Assembly: GCA_029939445.1 (NCBI GenBank)
Contig: JAOZSY010000161.1
Span: 1-6,114 of the forward strand
Direction: 5' to 3'
Origin: Bacteroidales bacterium
Lineage (GTDB): Bacteria > Bacteroidota > Bacteroidia > Bacteroidales > UBA1556
Length of the DNA stretch: 6,114 nucleotides
This document shows, piece by piece, positions 1 through 5,753 of this stretch. Within the stretch, counting starts at the first letter, position 1, and each line of letters opens with the position of its first letter. The position numbers and the translations under genes are program-made. The notes below the pieces were generated by a model. It had not been told where the DNA came from and searched no databases. It worked only from the letters and a program-made list of their open reading frames with translations.

Positions 1-1479
1 TCTGAAACAATATTTGCTCAAGATTCTCATAGATTTGAGAAATCTTTCAGTGGATTTATTAATAGTGTTAATGATAATAATCTAAATATAAAATCAACTT
101 TTAATGATAATCAATTAATTAGGGATCATGATTTAAGTAAAGATTATTTTCTAAATATACTAAATAATAATGACGATATATTATCTATTTCCTTTCTTCA
201 AAATAATTATAAATTACAGGTTTATAAATCAAAAGAGTCTATTGTAATAGGTGTAGACTCAACTGAGGAGTTAGATATTGTTCAATGGAAAAGATATAAG
301 AACAATAAGCTTATTAGCAAATGGGACGAGAGCTTTGAAGTGGCAATGGTTGACTCCGAATGGTTTAAGAATATTGTAACTAATAATAACCAAATACACT
401 GGCTTTTTAATATTCCCAATAAAGTAAATAATCAACTAACAACTGACAATAATCTTTTTTATTCAGGATATTCATATAAAAATCAGGACATTACCTCCGC
501 AATTGTTCTTAGTTATTCAAGAATGCAATTACTAGAAAAATTTGATATCTATAGAACCTACGACCAGGTAAATCTACTAATAGAAACAAAAAATGGTGAT
601 AAAATGAACCTTGGCTCAGGCATTACCGAAACTTTTAAGAATTTAGATTCTAGCAACTCCATAAACTCATTTAAGGACAGCTTAATTAAGGAGACCCTAT
701 TCCATTATAATAGATTTAGTAAACAAGATTCTGGCATGTTTAGTTTTGCATATAAAGAAAACAACTATTGGAACTCCTTTAAAAAATATAATGAAGATAC
801 TTTTGGTGTTAAATATTTTTTATTATCTGTGCCTAGTTCCGATATAGTTACTAAACATAAACTAAACAAATATTATAATATTAAGTTTCCTCTTGGAGCT
901 ATATTATTGTTTGTTGGCCTAATTTTATTATTTGTACACAAAAGTAAATTTTATCAATTATCACAAAATAAAATACCTTCACTAGAGAAGCTATTAATTG
1001 AAGATGAAAACAGGTATCTAGAGTTTAAATCATCTATGCGATGGGATTATAGACAAGAGAAGGTTAACCCAGCATTAGAACAAGTTATTTTTAAAACTAT
1101 TGCTGCATTCGGCAATACCGATGGAGGTATATTAATAATTGGTGTAGATGACGATAAAAACGTACTTGGACTACAAAATGACTTTGACACATTAAAGAAA
1201 AAAGATGCAGATTATTTTGAGATTCATCTTCGAAACTTACTCCATACTCTAATGGGAGTTAAATATGTAAGTAGTTATATAAGAATGAAATTTGAAATTG
1301 TAAATAACAAAACAGTTTGCAAGTTAAGAGTATTAAAAGCAAAAGAACCTTTATTCTTAATAGTAAAAGATAAGAATGGAAAATCTAATGAAAAATTCTA
1401 TGTTAGAAGCGGAAATTCGTCTCAGGAGATAGAATCAATAGGCGAAATTAATGATTATATCAATGAGCATTGGAGTTAG
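1..1479 (+). CDS. Membrane sensor protein with C-terminal AlbA_2 (Schlafen-type) domain, 5' partial
   Basis: The frame is open from the first base, so the gene enters from the left; the ATG at 340 is internal and the true start is not visible. The 492 visible residues have three parts. Residues 1 to about 293 are polar and Asn-rich and resemble a double-Cache extracytoplasmic sensor: a DSEWF stretch (about 117-121), then FYSGYSYKNQ and a beta-rich ITSAIVLSYS segment, followed by a second weaker repeat. Residues about 294-313 are a transmembrane helix (FPLGAILLFVGLILLFV) followed by lysines, which places the C-terminus in the cytoplasm. Residues about 326-480 are an AlbA_2 domain: E336, YLEFKSS (339-345), AAFGNTDGG (368-376), GVDDD (381-385) and FYVRSGNSS (466-474). 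AlbA_2 domains bind nucleic acid, and Schlafen relatives are RNases. An N-terminal helix probably lies off the window. A role as a ligand-controlled regulator or RNA-acting effector is inferred. No partner gene is visible; the next gene converges. Confidence 0.82.
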   Translation, partial: SETIFAQDSHRFEKSFSGFINSVNDNNLNIKSTFNDNQLIRDHDLSKDYFLNILNNNDDILSISFLQNNYKLQVYKSKESIVIGVDSTEELDIVQWKRYKNNKLISKWDESFEVAMVDSEWFKNIVTNNNQIHWLFNIPNKVNNQLTTDNNLFYSGYSYKNQDITSAIVLSYSRMQLLEKFDIYRTYDQVNLLIETKNGDKMNLGSGITETFKNLDSSNSINSFKDSLIKETLFHYNRFSKQDSGMFSFAYKENNYWNSFKKYNEDTFGVKYFLLSVPSSDIVTKHKLNKYYNIKFPLGAILLFVGLILLFVHKSKFYQLSQNKIPSLEKLLIEDENRYLEFKSSMRWDYRQEKVNPALEQVIFKTIAAFGNTDGGILIIGVDDDKNVLGLQNDFDTLKKKDADYFEIHLRNLLHTLMGVKYVSSYIRMKFEIVNNKTVCKLRVLKAKEPLFLIVKDKNGKSNEKFYVRSGNSSQEIESIGEINDYINEHWS

Positions 1480-1488
1480 TGTTCTATT

Positions 1489-1530
1489 CAGTCTTCAGTA
1501 GGCAGTCTTCAGTAGGCATTATACAGTCTT
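1489..1530. repeat. Heptanucleotide tandem array, six CAGTNNN-type units
   Basis: Six 7-bp units stand in exact register: CAGTCTT, CAGTAGG, CAGTCTT, CAGTAGG, CATTATA, CAGTCTT. Two alternating unit types give a perfect 14-bp repeat at 1489-1502 and 1503-1516. The fifth unit is degenerate, and the sequence past 1530 loses the register. The array fills most of the 57-bp gap between two convergent genes. It resembles the short heptameric intergenic repeats known from cyanobacteria (STRR) and, from memory, seen in Bacteroidota intergenic regions. Its function is unknown. Confidence 0.8.
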
Positions 1531-1536
1531 TAAGCA

Positions 1537-2250
1537 TTAGTTCACAATCGATTGAACTTTATCCTTTACTATATCAATAATCGTATTCTTTTCTTTAATT
1601 GTAGAATCTTCAAAAGTAATTTTGCGACCTGGGAATTCAGTAAACAAGGAATAATCATGAGTAGCCATTACAACTGCTCTACCCGATATGGAGATATCTC
1701 TTAGCAAATTCATAATACCACGCGATGTTTCTGGATCGAGATTACCAGTAGGCTCATCTGCCAAAATAAGATCTGGCTCATTAATAAGTGCACGAGCAAT
1801 AACTATACGCTGCTGCTCACCACCAGATAATTGATGAGGCATCTTATGACCTTTGGTATCCATTCTTACATCCTTTAAAACTTCTTTTAAGCGCTGCTCC
1901 ATTTTCTTTTTGTCTTTCCAGCCAGTTGCTTTCATAACAAAAAGCAAATTCTCGGCTGCACTTCTATCCATTAGCAACTGGAAATCCTGAAATACAATTC
2001 CTAGCTTTCTTCGTAAAAAAGGAATCTCTTTTCTCTTAAGCTTATTCAAATCATAACCTACTATTGAAGCTTCTCCTTCTTTCATTGGCAAATCAGCATA
2101 TAGGAGCTTCATTAAACTACTCTTACCACTTCCGGTACGGCCAACTAAATAAACAAACTCACCTTCTTTAATTTCAAGATTCACATCCTTTAGTATCATT
2201 ATTTTCTGTTGAAATACCGATACATTCTTAAGACCAATTAATACGTTCAT
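1537..2250 (-). CDS. ftsE: Cell division ATP-binding protein FtsE (ABC ATPase)
   Basis: This is a 237-residue ABC ATPase with every core motif: Walker [10 protein letters not shown] (37-45), Q-loop Q88 in VFQDFQLL, signature LSGGEQQR (141-148), Walker B LILADEP (161-167) with catalytic E166, D-loop GNLDP (169-173) and switch H198. The VFQDFQLL and [10 protein letters not shown] wording and the length are typical of FtsE. FtsE pairs with the membrane protein FtsX at the division site and controls peptidoglycan hydrolases in the families where this has been studied. The C-terminal tail after about residue 218 is lysine-rich and poorly defined. No ftsX lies next to it, at least within the window. 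It starts 4 nt after the stop of the upstream small gene, so the two are probably co-transcribed and translationally coupled. An ABC ATPase of the related LolD/MacB group is the main alternative. Confidence 0.9.
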   Translation of the reverse strand: MNVLIGLKNVSVFQQKIMILKDVNLEIKEGEFVYLVGRTGSGKSSLMKLLYADLPMKEGEASIVGYDLNKLKRKEIPFLRRKLGIVFQDFQLLMDRSAAENLLFVMKATGWKDKKKMEQRLKEVLKDVRMDTKGHKMPHQLSGGEQQRIVIARALINEPDLILADEPTGNLDPETSRGIMNLLRDISISGRAVVMATHDYSLFTEFPGRKITFEDSTIKEKNTIIDIVKDKVQSIVN

Positions 2251-2254
2251 ATGT

Positions 2255-2464
2255 CTATTTTTTATTTTTTATATAGTAAAGCTCACCATAATTCATATCA
2301 TCAATTATTTCAGCAATATCTTCTGTATATTCTTGAATATTATCATTTGCAAGAGCATTAATATATGCACTAGCCTTAAAATATGAAATTAATGCAAAAT
2401 CATCATCTCGCAATTGAATATAATTAGGAATCTTTCCGCTACCTTTAATTTTCATTATATACAT
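2255..2464 (-). CDS. Small protein of unknown function encoded directly upstream of ftsE
   Basis: I do not recognise a named family. The frame encodes up to 69 residues, is acidic overall, and has no signal peptide, membrane helix or cysteine. The N-terminal part reads KIPNYIQLRDDDFALISYF, which looks like short beta strands around an RDDDF motif. The C-terminal part (about 40-64) is rich in Asp and Glu and ends in basic residues. Two in-frame ATGs compete: 2464 (MYIMKIK) and 2455 (MKIKGSG). Neither has a Shine-Dalgarno sequence, which is normal for Bacteroidota, and the shorter 66-residue form is plausible. The stop lies 4 nt from the ftsE start, which supports a real gene in the same operon. 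A perfect inverted repeat ends 3 nt before the first ATG. A role alongside FtsE is only a guess from position. Confidence 0.65.
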   Translation of the reverse strand: MYIMKIKGSGKIPNYIQLRDDDFALISYFKASAYINALANDNIQEYTEDIAEIIDDMNYGELYYIKNKK

Positions 2465-2467
2465 AAC

Positions 2468-2505
2468 AAACTCATATTAAAATTATATTGCGAAAATATG
2501 AGTTT
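2468..2505. repeat. Perfect 11-bp inverted repeat ahead of the small gene
   Basis: AAACTCATATT (2468-2478) and AATATGAGTTT (2495-2505) are exact reverse complements separated by 16 nt. The inner arm ends 3 nt upstream of the first ATG (2464) of the minus-strand small gene. The repeat could be a repressor operator or an RNA hairpin in the leader that hides the start region. A weak -7-like word on the minus strand (TATTTTCG, one mismatch to TAnnTTTG) lies at 2491-2498, inside the repeat. That would fit operator-promoter overlap, but it is weak. Confidence 0.6.
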
Positions 2506-2646
2506 TTATCTTTAGTTTTGAACTAGAATAAAACTTAAAATCAATATCTATTTGTTAATATCTTTATTTCTAATTTCCTAAACCATAAAGCTGCATTTAC
2601 TAATAAATTTAAACTTAGATTATCTTAACAAAATATAAGGAAAATC

Positions 2647-2722
2647 ATAGCTGTATTTTTGCTACTTTTGTTTGTTATATATTAAACAAATATTTAGTAT
2701 TTAAAAGACTGAATACAGCTAT
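2647..2722. repeat. Perfect 11-bp inverted repeat framing the tgt promoter region
   Basis: ATAGCTGTATT (2647-2657) and AATACAGCTAT (2712-2722) are exact reverse complements with 54 nt between them. The left arm overlaps the TATTTTTG box, and the right arm would fall in the leader of a transcript starting near 2670-2680. Inside lies a smaller inverted repeat, TTTGTT (2671-2676) and AACAAA (2685-2690). Two half-sites flanking a promoter would suit a looping repressor or paired operators, but chance cannot be excluded in such AT-rich DNA. Confidence 0.5.
2654..2670 (+). promoter_or_regulatory. Candidate Bacteroidota-type promoter -7 boxes for the tgt operon
   Basis: Two perfect matches to the Bacteroidota -7 consensus TAnnTTTG occur here: TATTTTTG (2654-2661) and TACTTTTG (2663-2670). 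No clear TTTG or TTG -33 element stands 19-23 nt upstream of either, which lowers confidence. If used, they would give a leader of about 130 nt before the tgt ATG at 2808. Confidence 0.5.
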
Positions 2723-2807
2723 ATAATAATACATTAAGCATTGATTACAATATAGTTAGTTACATTTTACATTCTTTTTTATACTACTAAAGAATAACAA
2801 TTATTTT

Positions 2808-3938
2808 ATGAAATTTGATTTACTACATAAAGACCCAAAGAGCAAAGCACGTGCTGGCCTTATGCATACAGACCATGGTGATATAGAAACCCCTATATTT
2901 ATGCCTGTGGGTACTGCTGGCACAGTAAAAGCTGTTCATATTAAAGAACTTAGTGAAGATATAAAAGCACAAATTATTTTAGGCAACACATATCACCTAT
3001 TTCTTAGACCAGGATTAGAAGTTATAGAGGGCGCAGGTGGACTACATAAATTCAACGGATGGAAAGGCCCAATACTTACAGATAGCGGTGGATACCAAGT
3101 ATATTCTCTTAGCGATACTCGCAAAATTAAAGAAGATGGCGTTCATTTTCGTAGCCATATTGATGGGTCTAAGCATCTTTTTACTCCTGAAAATGTTATA
3201 GAAACTCAACGCACTATTGGAGCAGATATAATAATGGCTTTTGACGAATGTACTCCTTACCCTTGCGATTACGACTATGCAAAGAATTCAATGCATATGA
3301 CTCATCGATGGCTACAACGTTGTATCGATCATTTTGATAAAACAGAGCCAAAATATGGTCACTCGCAGAGCTTCTTCCCTATTGTACAAGGAAGTACTTA
3401 TAAGGATTTGAGAAAACAATCAGCAGAAATGATTGCCAGCAAAGGAGCTGAGGGCAATGCTATTGGAGGACTATCGGTGGGCGAACCTCATGAGTTGATG
3501 TACGAAATGACTGAACTTGTTACAGACATTCTACCAGAAGACAAACCTAGATATCTAATGGGAGTTGGTACCCCATCAAATATATTAGAAGGTATTTCGC
3601 TTGGAGTTGATATGTTTGATTGCGTAATGCCAACTCGCAATGGTAGAAATGGTATGCTATTTACTAGCGAAGGAATTATAAATATCAAAAATAAGAAATG
3701 GTATAACGACTTTAGTCCCATTGATACAAATGGGCTTTCTTTTGTTGATAGCCAATATACAAAAGCATATTTGCGCCACTTATTCACTGCTAAAGAAACC
3801 CTTGGGCCTATGATTGCAAGCATCCACAATCTAGCATTTTATTTATGGCTAGTAAAGGAAGCACGTAAGCATATTATTGCTGGCGATTTTGCATCATGGA
3901 AAGCTGTAATGCAGAAAAAAGTTGAAACTAGATTATAA
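2808..3938 (+). CDS. tgt: tRNA-guanine transglycosylase (bacterial Tgt) lacking zinc cysteines
   Basis: Tgt exchanges guanine-34 in GUN anticodons for the queuosine precursor preQ1 (or a related base). At 376 residues it has the usual full length. Key motifs are LTDSGGYQVYSL with D92 (E. coli D89), FDECTPYP with D146 (E. coli D143), IVQG with Q194, AIGGLSVGE (218-226), and the nucleophile D271 in GVDMFDCVMPTRN (E. coli D264). The zinc site is altered: where E. coli has C302, C304 and C307, this protein reads DTNGLSFVDSQY with G309, S311 and D314. Only the fourth ligand, H340 in SIHNL, is kept. Flanking blocks (KAYLRHLF, IASIHNLAFYLWL) are well preserved, so the protein is likely folded and active; from memory, Bacteroides Tgt proteins share this change. 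It is the first gene of a probable four-gene operon. The ATG at 2808 gives the normal MKFDL start, without a Shine-Dalgarno sequence. Confidence 0.96.
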   Translation: MKFDLLHKDPKSKARAGLMHTDHGDIETPIFMPVGTAGTVKAVHIKELSEDIKAQIILGNTYHLFLRPGLEVIEGAGGLHKFNGWKGPILTDSGGYQVYSLSDTRKIKEDGVHFRSHIDGSKHLFTPENVIETQRTIGADIIMAFDECTPYPCDYDYAKNSMHMTHRWLQRCIDHFDKTEPKYGHSQSFFPIVQGSTYKDLRKQSAEMIASKGAEGNAIGGLSVGEPHELMYEMTELVTDILPEDKPRYLMGVGTPSNILEGISLGVDMFDCVMPTRNGRNGMLFTSEGIINIKNKKWYNDFSPIDTNGLSFVDSQYTKAYLRHLFTAKETLGPMIASIHNLAFYLWLVKEARKHIIAGDFASWKAVMQKKVETRL

Positions 3939-3956
3939 AACTAAAATAATTAATTT

Positions 3957-4730
3957 ATGAAGTCTAAAGAAGATATTGTAAGCAATTGGTTACCACGATA
4001 TACTGGTAAAGAATTAAACACTTTTGGCAAATACATTCTGCTAACCAATTTTAACAAATATGTAGAAATATTTGCAGACTTATTTAATTCTGAAATTGAA
4101 GGAAAAGACAAAGCTATGCAGAGCTCTACTGCTAATAGTATTACAATAATAAATTTTGGGATGGGAAGCCCAATGGCTGCAACAATTATGGACTTACTTG
4201 CAGCAATAAATCCTGATGCGGTATTATTTTTAGGAAAATGCGGAGGACTAAAGAAAAAAAATAAACTTGGTGATTTAATTCTACCAATTGCGGCAATACG
4301 TGGCGAAGGAACTTCTAATGATTATTTTGCTCCTGAGGTTCCTGCAATGCCTGCCTTTGCATTACAAAAAGCTATTTCGAAAAGCGTTGTTAAATTTAAC
4401 AGAGAGTATTGGACAGGAACAGTATACACTACTAATAGAAGAGTTTGGGAGCATGACAATATATTTAAGGAATACCTACGGTCAACACGTGCTATGGGAA
4501 TAGATATGGAAACTGCAACAATATTTACAGTTGGTTTTTATAATCAAATTCCTACTGGAGCATTGCTTCTTGTATCGGATCAGCCAATGATTTCCTCTGG
4601 GGTTAAGACTGAAAAAAGTGACAAAGGGGTTACTTCTGAATACGTTACTGATCATATTAAAATAGGAATAGATGCTATGGAAAGCCTTATTAAAAGCAAG
4701 AGTAAGGTAAAGCATTTATTATTTAGCTAA
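3957..4730 (+). CDS. amn: AMP nucleosidase-like protein, short form
   Basis: This 257-residue protein belongs to the PNP/UDP phosphorylase superfamily, in the AMN-like group annotated as AMP nucleosidase in Bacteroidota. AMP nucleosidase hydrolyses AMP to adenine and ribose 5-phosphate. Visible motifs are INFGMGSPMAA (65-75, phosphate/ribose loop), FLGKCGGLKKK (91-101), RGEGTSNDY (115-123), YTTNRRVWEH (157-166), MGIDMETATIF (180-190) with the ribose-binding Met-Glu pair, and LLVSDQP with D208, which matches the catalytic Asp of nucleosidases. E. coli Amn is about 484 residues and has an extra N-terminal regulatory domain; this protein corresponds to the catalytic half only. It starts 18 nt after the tgt stop and ends 14 nt before holA, so it is in the same operon. 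AMP as substrate is inherited from family annotation; another nucleotide or nucleoside is possible. Confidence 0.88.
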   Translation: MKSKEDIVSNWLPRYTGKELNTFGKYILLTNFNKYVEIFADLFNSEIEGKDKAMQSSTANSITIINFGMGSPMAATIMDLLAAINPDAVLFLGKCGGLKKKNKLGDLILPIAAIRGEGTSNDYFAPEVPAMPAFALQKAISKSVVKFNREYWTGTVYTTNRRVWEHDNIFKEYLRSTRAMGIDMETATIFTVGFYNQIPTGALLLVSDQPMISSGVKTEKSDKGVTSEYVTDHIKIGIDAMESLIKSKSKVKHLLFS

Positions 4731-4744
4731 ATTATTTGCTGAGC

Positions 4745-5743
4745 ATGAGATACGAAGAGATAATAAAATCCATAAAGAATAAAATTTTTTCCCCAATATA
4801 CTTTTTACATGGTGAGGAAGGTTTCTTTATTGATGAAATTTGCAATCTTATTGACCAGAATGTACTGACTGAAGGAGAAAAGGACTTTAATCAATCGGTA
4901 GTTTATGGAAAGGATACAGATATAGGTACTATTATTACTATGGCTAAAAGATTTCCTATGATGTCGAGCCATCAAGTAATACTAGTTAAAGAAGCTCAGC
5001 ATCTTAAGCAATTAAACTTATTAGAATCGTATATTGACTCACCACAGAAATCAACAATTCTAGTTTTCTGCTATAAATACAAAAAAATTGATGGCAGACT
5101 TGCTGTGGCAAAGAAAATCAAGAAAAATCATATTCTTTTTGATTCAAAGAAAATATATGATAATCAAACACCCGATTGGATAGAAAACCATATAAGATCA
5201 ATTGGCGTATCAATAACACCGCCAGCAAGTAGAATGCTATCTGAGCATCTAGGAAATGACTTATCAAGAATTTCTAATGAAGTGCAGAAATTGCTAATAA
5301 CCACTAAGAAAGGCGAAACTATTACTGAGGATGACATTCAGGATAAAATAGGTATTTCTAAAGATTATAATGTTTTTGAACTTCAAAATGCATTGGGTTC
5401 GAAAGATATAACTAAGGCAAATAAGATAATATTCTATTTTGCAGCAAATCCAAAAGATCATCCTTTGGTAATGATAATTCCTATTCTATATAACTACTTT
5501 TCGAATATAGCAGTTATACATACCCTACAAGACAAATCACCCCGTTCAATAGCTTCTGCTTTAGGCATTAATCCTTATTTTGTAAATGCAATTTCTTCAG
5601 CAGCACGGTATTATTCTTATGCTAAATTAGTACGAATTATTGGTTATCTTAGAGAATATGACGCTAAGGCTAAGGGTGTTGACAATCCATATACAAGTGG
5701 AGGAGACTTACTTAAGGAATTAATATATAAAATATTGCATTAA
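4745..5743 (+). CDS. holA: DNA polymerase III subunit delta (HolA)
   Basis: HolA is the clamp-loader subunit that opens the beta sliding clamp and loads it on primed DNA. The 332-residue length suits the family. The N-terminal part has the degenerate AAA+ start PIYFLHGEEGFFIDEI (17-32), followed by RFPMMSSHQVILVKEAQ (69-85), which carries the family's conserved region. A second block, LSEHLGNDLSRISNEVQKL (165-183), is the delta equivalent of the ATPase lid. The collar domain follows, with VFELQNALGSKD (210-221) and PLVMIIPILYNYFSNI (240-255). A longer frame opens with TTG at 4736 (9 nt upstream), but the ATG at 4745 giving MRYEEIIKSIKNKIF fits the family N-terminus better. It sits 14 nt after the AMP-nucleosidase-like gene and 10 nt before the acyltransferase gene. 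Confidence 0.93.
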   Translation: MRYEEIIKSIKNKIFSPIYFLHGEEGFFIDEICNLIDQNVLTEGEKDFNQSVVYGKDTDIGTIITMAKRFPMMSSHQVILVKEAQHLKQLNLLESYIDSPQKSTILVFCYKYKKIDGRLAVAKKIKKNHILFDSKKIYDNQTPDWIENHIRSIGVSITPPASRMLSEHLGNDLSRISNEVQKLLITTKKGETITEDDIQDKIGISKDYNVFELQNALGSKDITKANKIIFYFAANPKDHPLVMIIPILYNYFSNIAVIHTLQDKSPRSIASALGINPYFVNAISSAARYYSYAKLVRIIGYLREYDAKAKGVDNPYTSGGDLLKELIYKILH

Positions 5744-5753
5744 ATAATCAATA

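Larger units (their letters stand above)
2465..2807. other. Divergent intergenic region between the ftsE operon and the tgt operon
   Basis: These 343 bases are very AT-rich and separate two divergently transcribed gene groups, so they should carry at least two promoters. I see no coding frame of plausible length and no tRNA. No preQ1 riboswitch motif was recognised ahead of tgt. The identifiable content is two perfect 11-bp inverted repeats and two TAnnTTTG boxes, listed separately. Nothing recognisable was found in about 2506-2640 apart from AT-rich sequence. Confidence 0.7.

Noticed and set aside
340..1479. ATG at 340 as the start of the AlbA_2 membrane protein
   Set aside because: The same frame is open without a stop back to base 1, and the upstream residues continue the sensor-like region, so the gene is cut by the window edge.
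1539..1558. Near-palindrome around CAATCGATTG (AGTT and AACT flanks) at the end of ftsE as a terminator
   Set aside because: The stem is short, has a 2-nt bulge, overlaps the last ftsE codons and is not followed by a T-tract on either strand.
2551..2578. TTTG at 2551 with TAATTTCC at 2571 as a plus-strand promoter
   Set aside because: The spacing is short (16 nt) and the -7 word has two mismatches in its conserved part.
2629..2637. TATATTTTG on the minus strand as a promoter for the small gene-ftsE operon
   Set aside because: It fits TAnnTTTG only with an extra base or one mismatch, and no -33 element stands upstream of it.
3488..3829. 113-codon minus-strand open frame opposite tgt
   Set aside because: It lies wholly inside the well-supported tgt gene in antisense, and its translation shows no recognisable motif.
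4288..4503. 71-codon plus-strand frame inside the AMP-nucleosidase-like gene
   Set aside because: It is an out-of-frame shadow of a gene with clear family motifs.
4482..4715. 77-codon minus-strand frame opposite the end of the AMP-nucleosidase-like gene
   Set aside because: Antisense shadow with no motif and no promoter-like sequence.
4736..4747. TTG at 4736 as the holA start
   Set aside because: The ATG 9 nt downstream gives the N-terminus expected for the family and is a stronger start codon.
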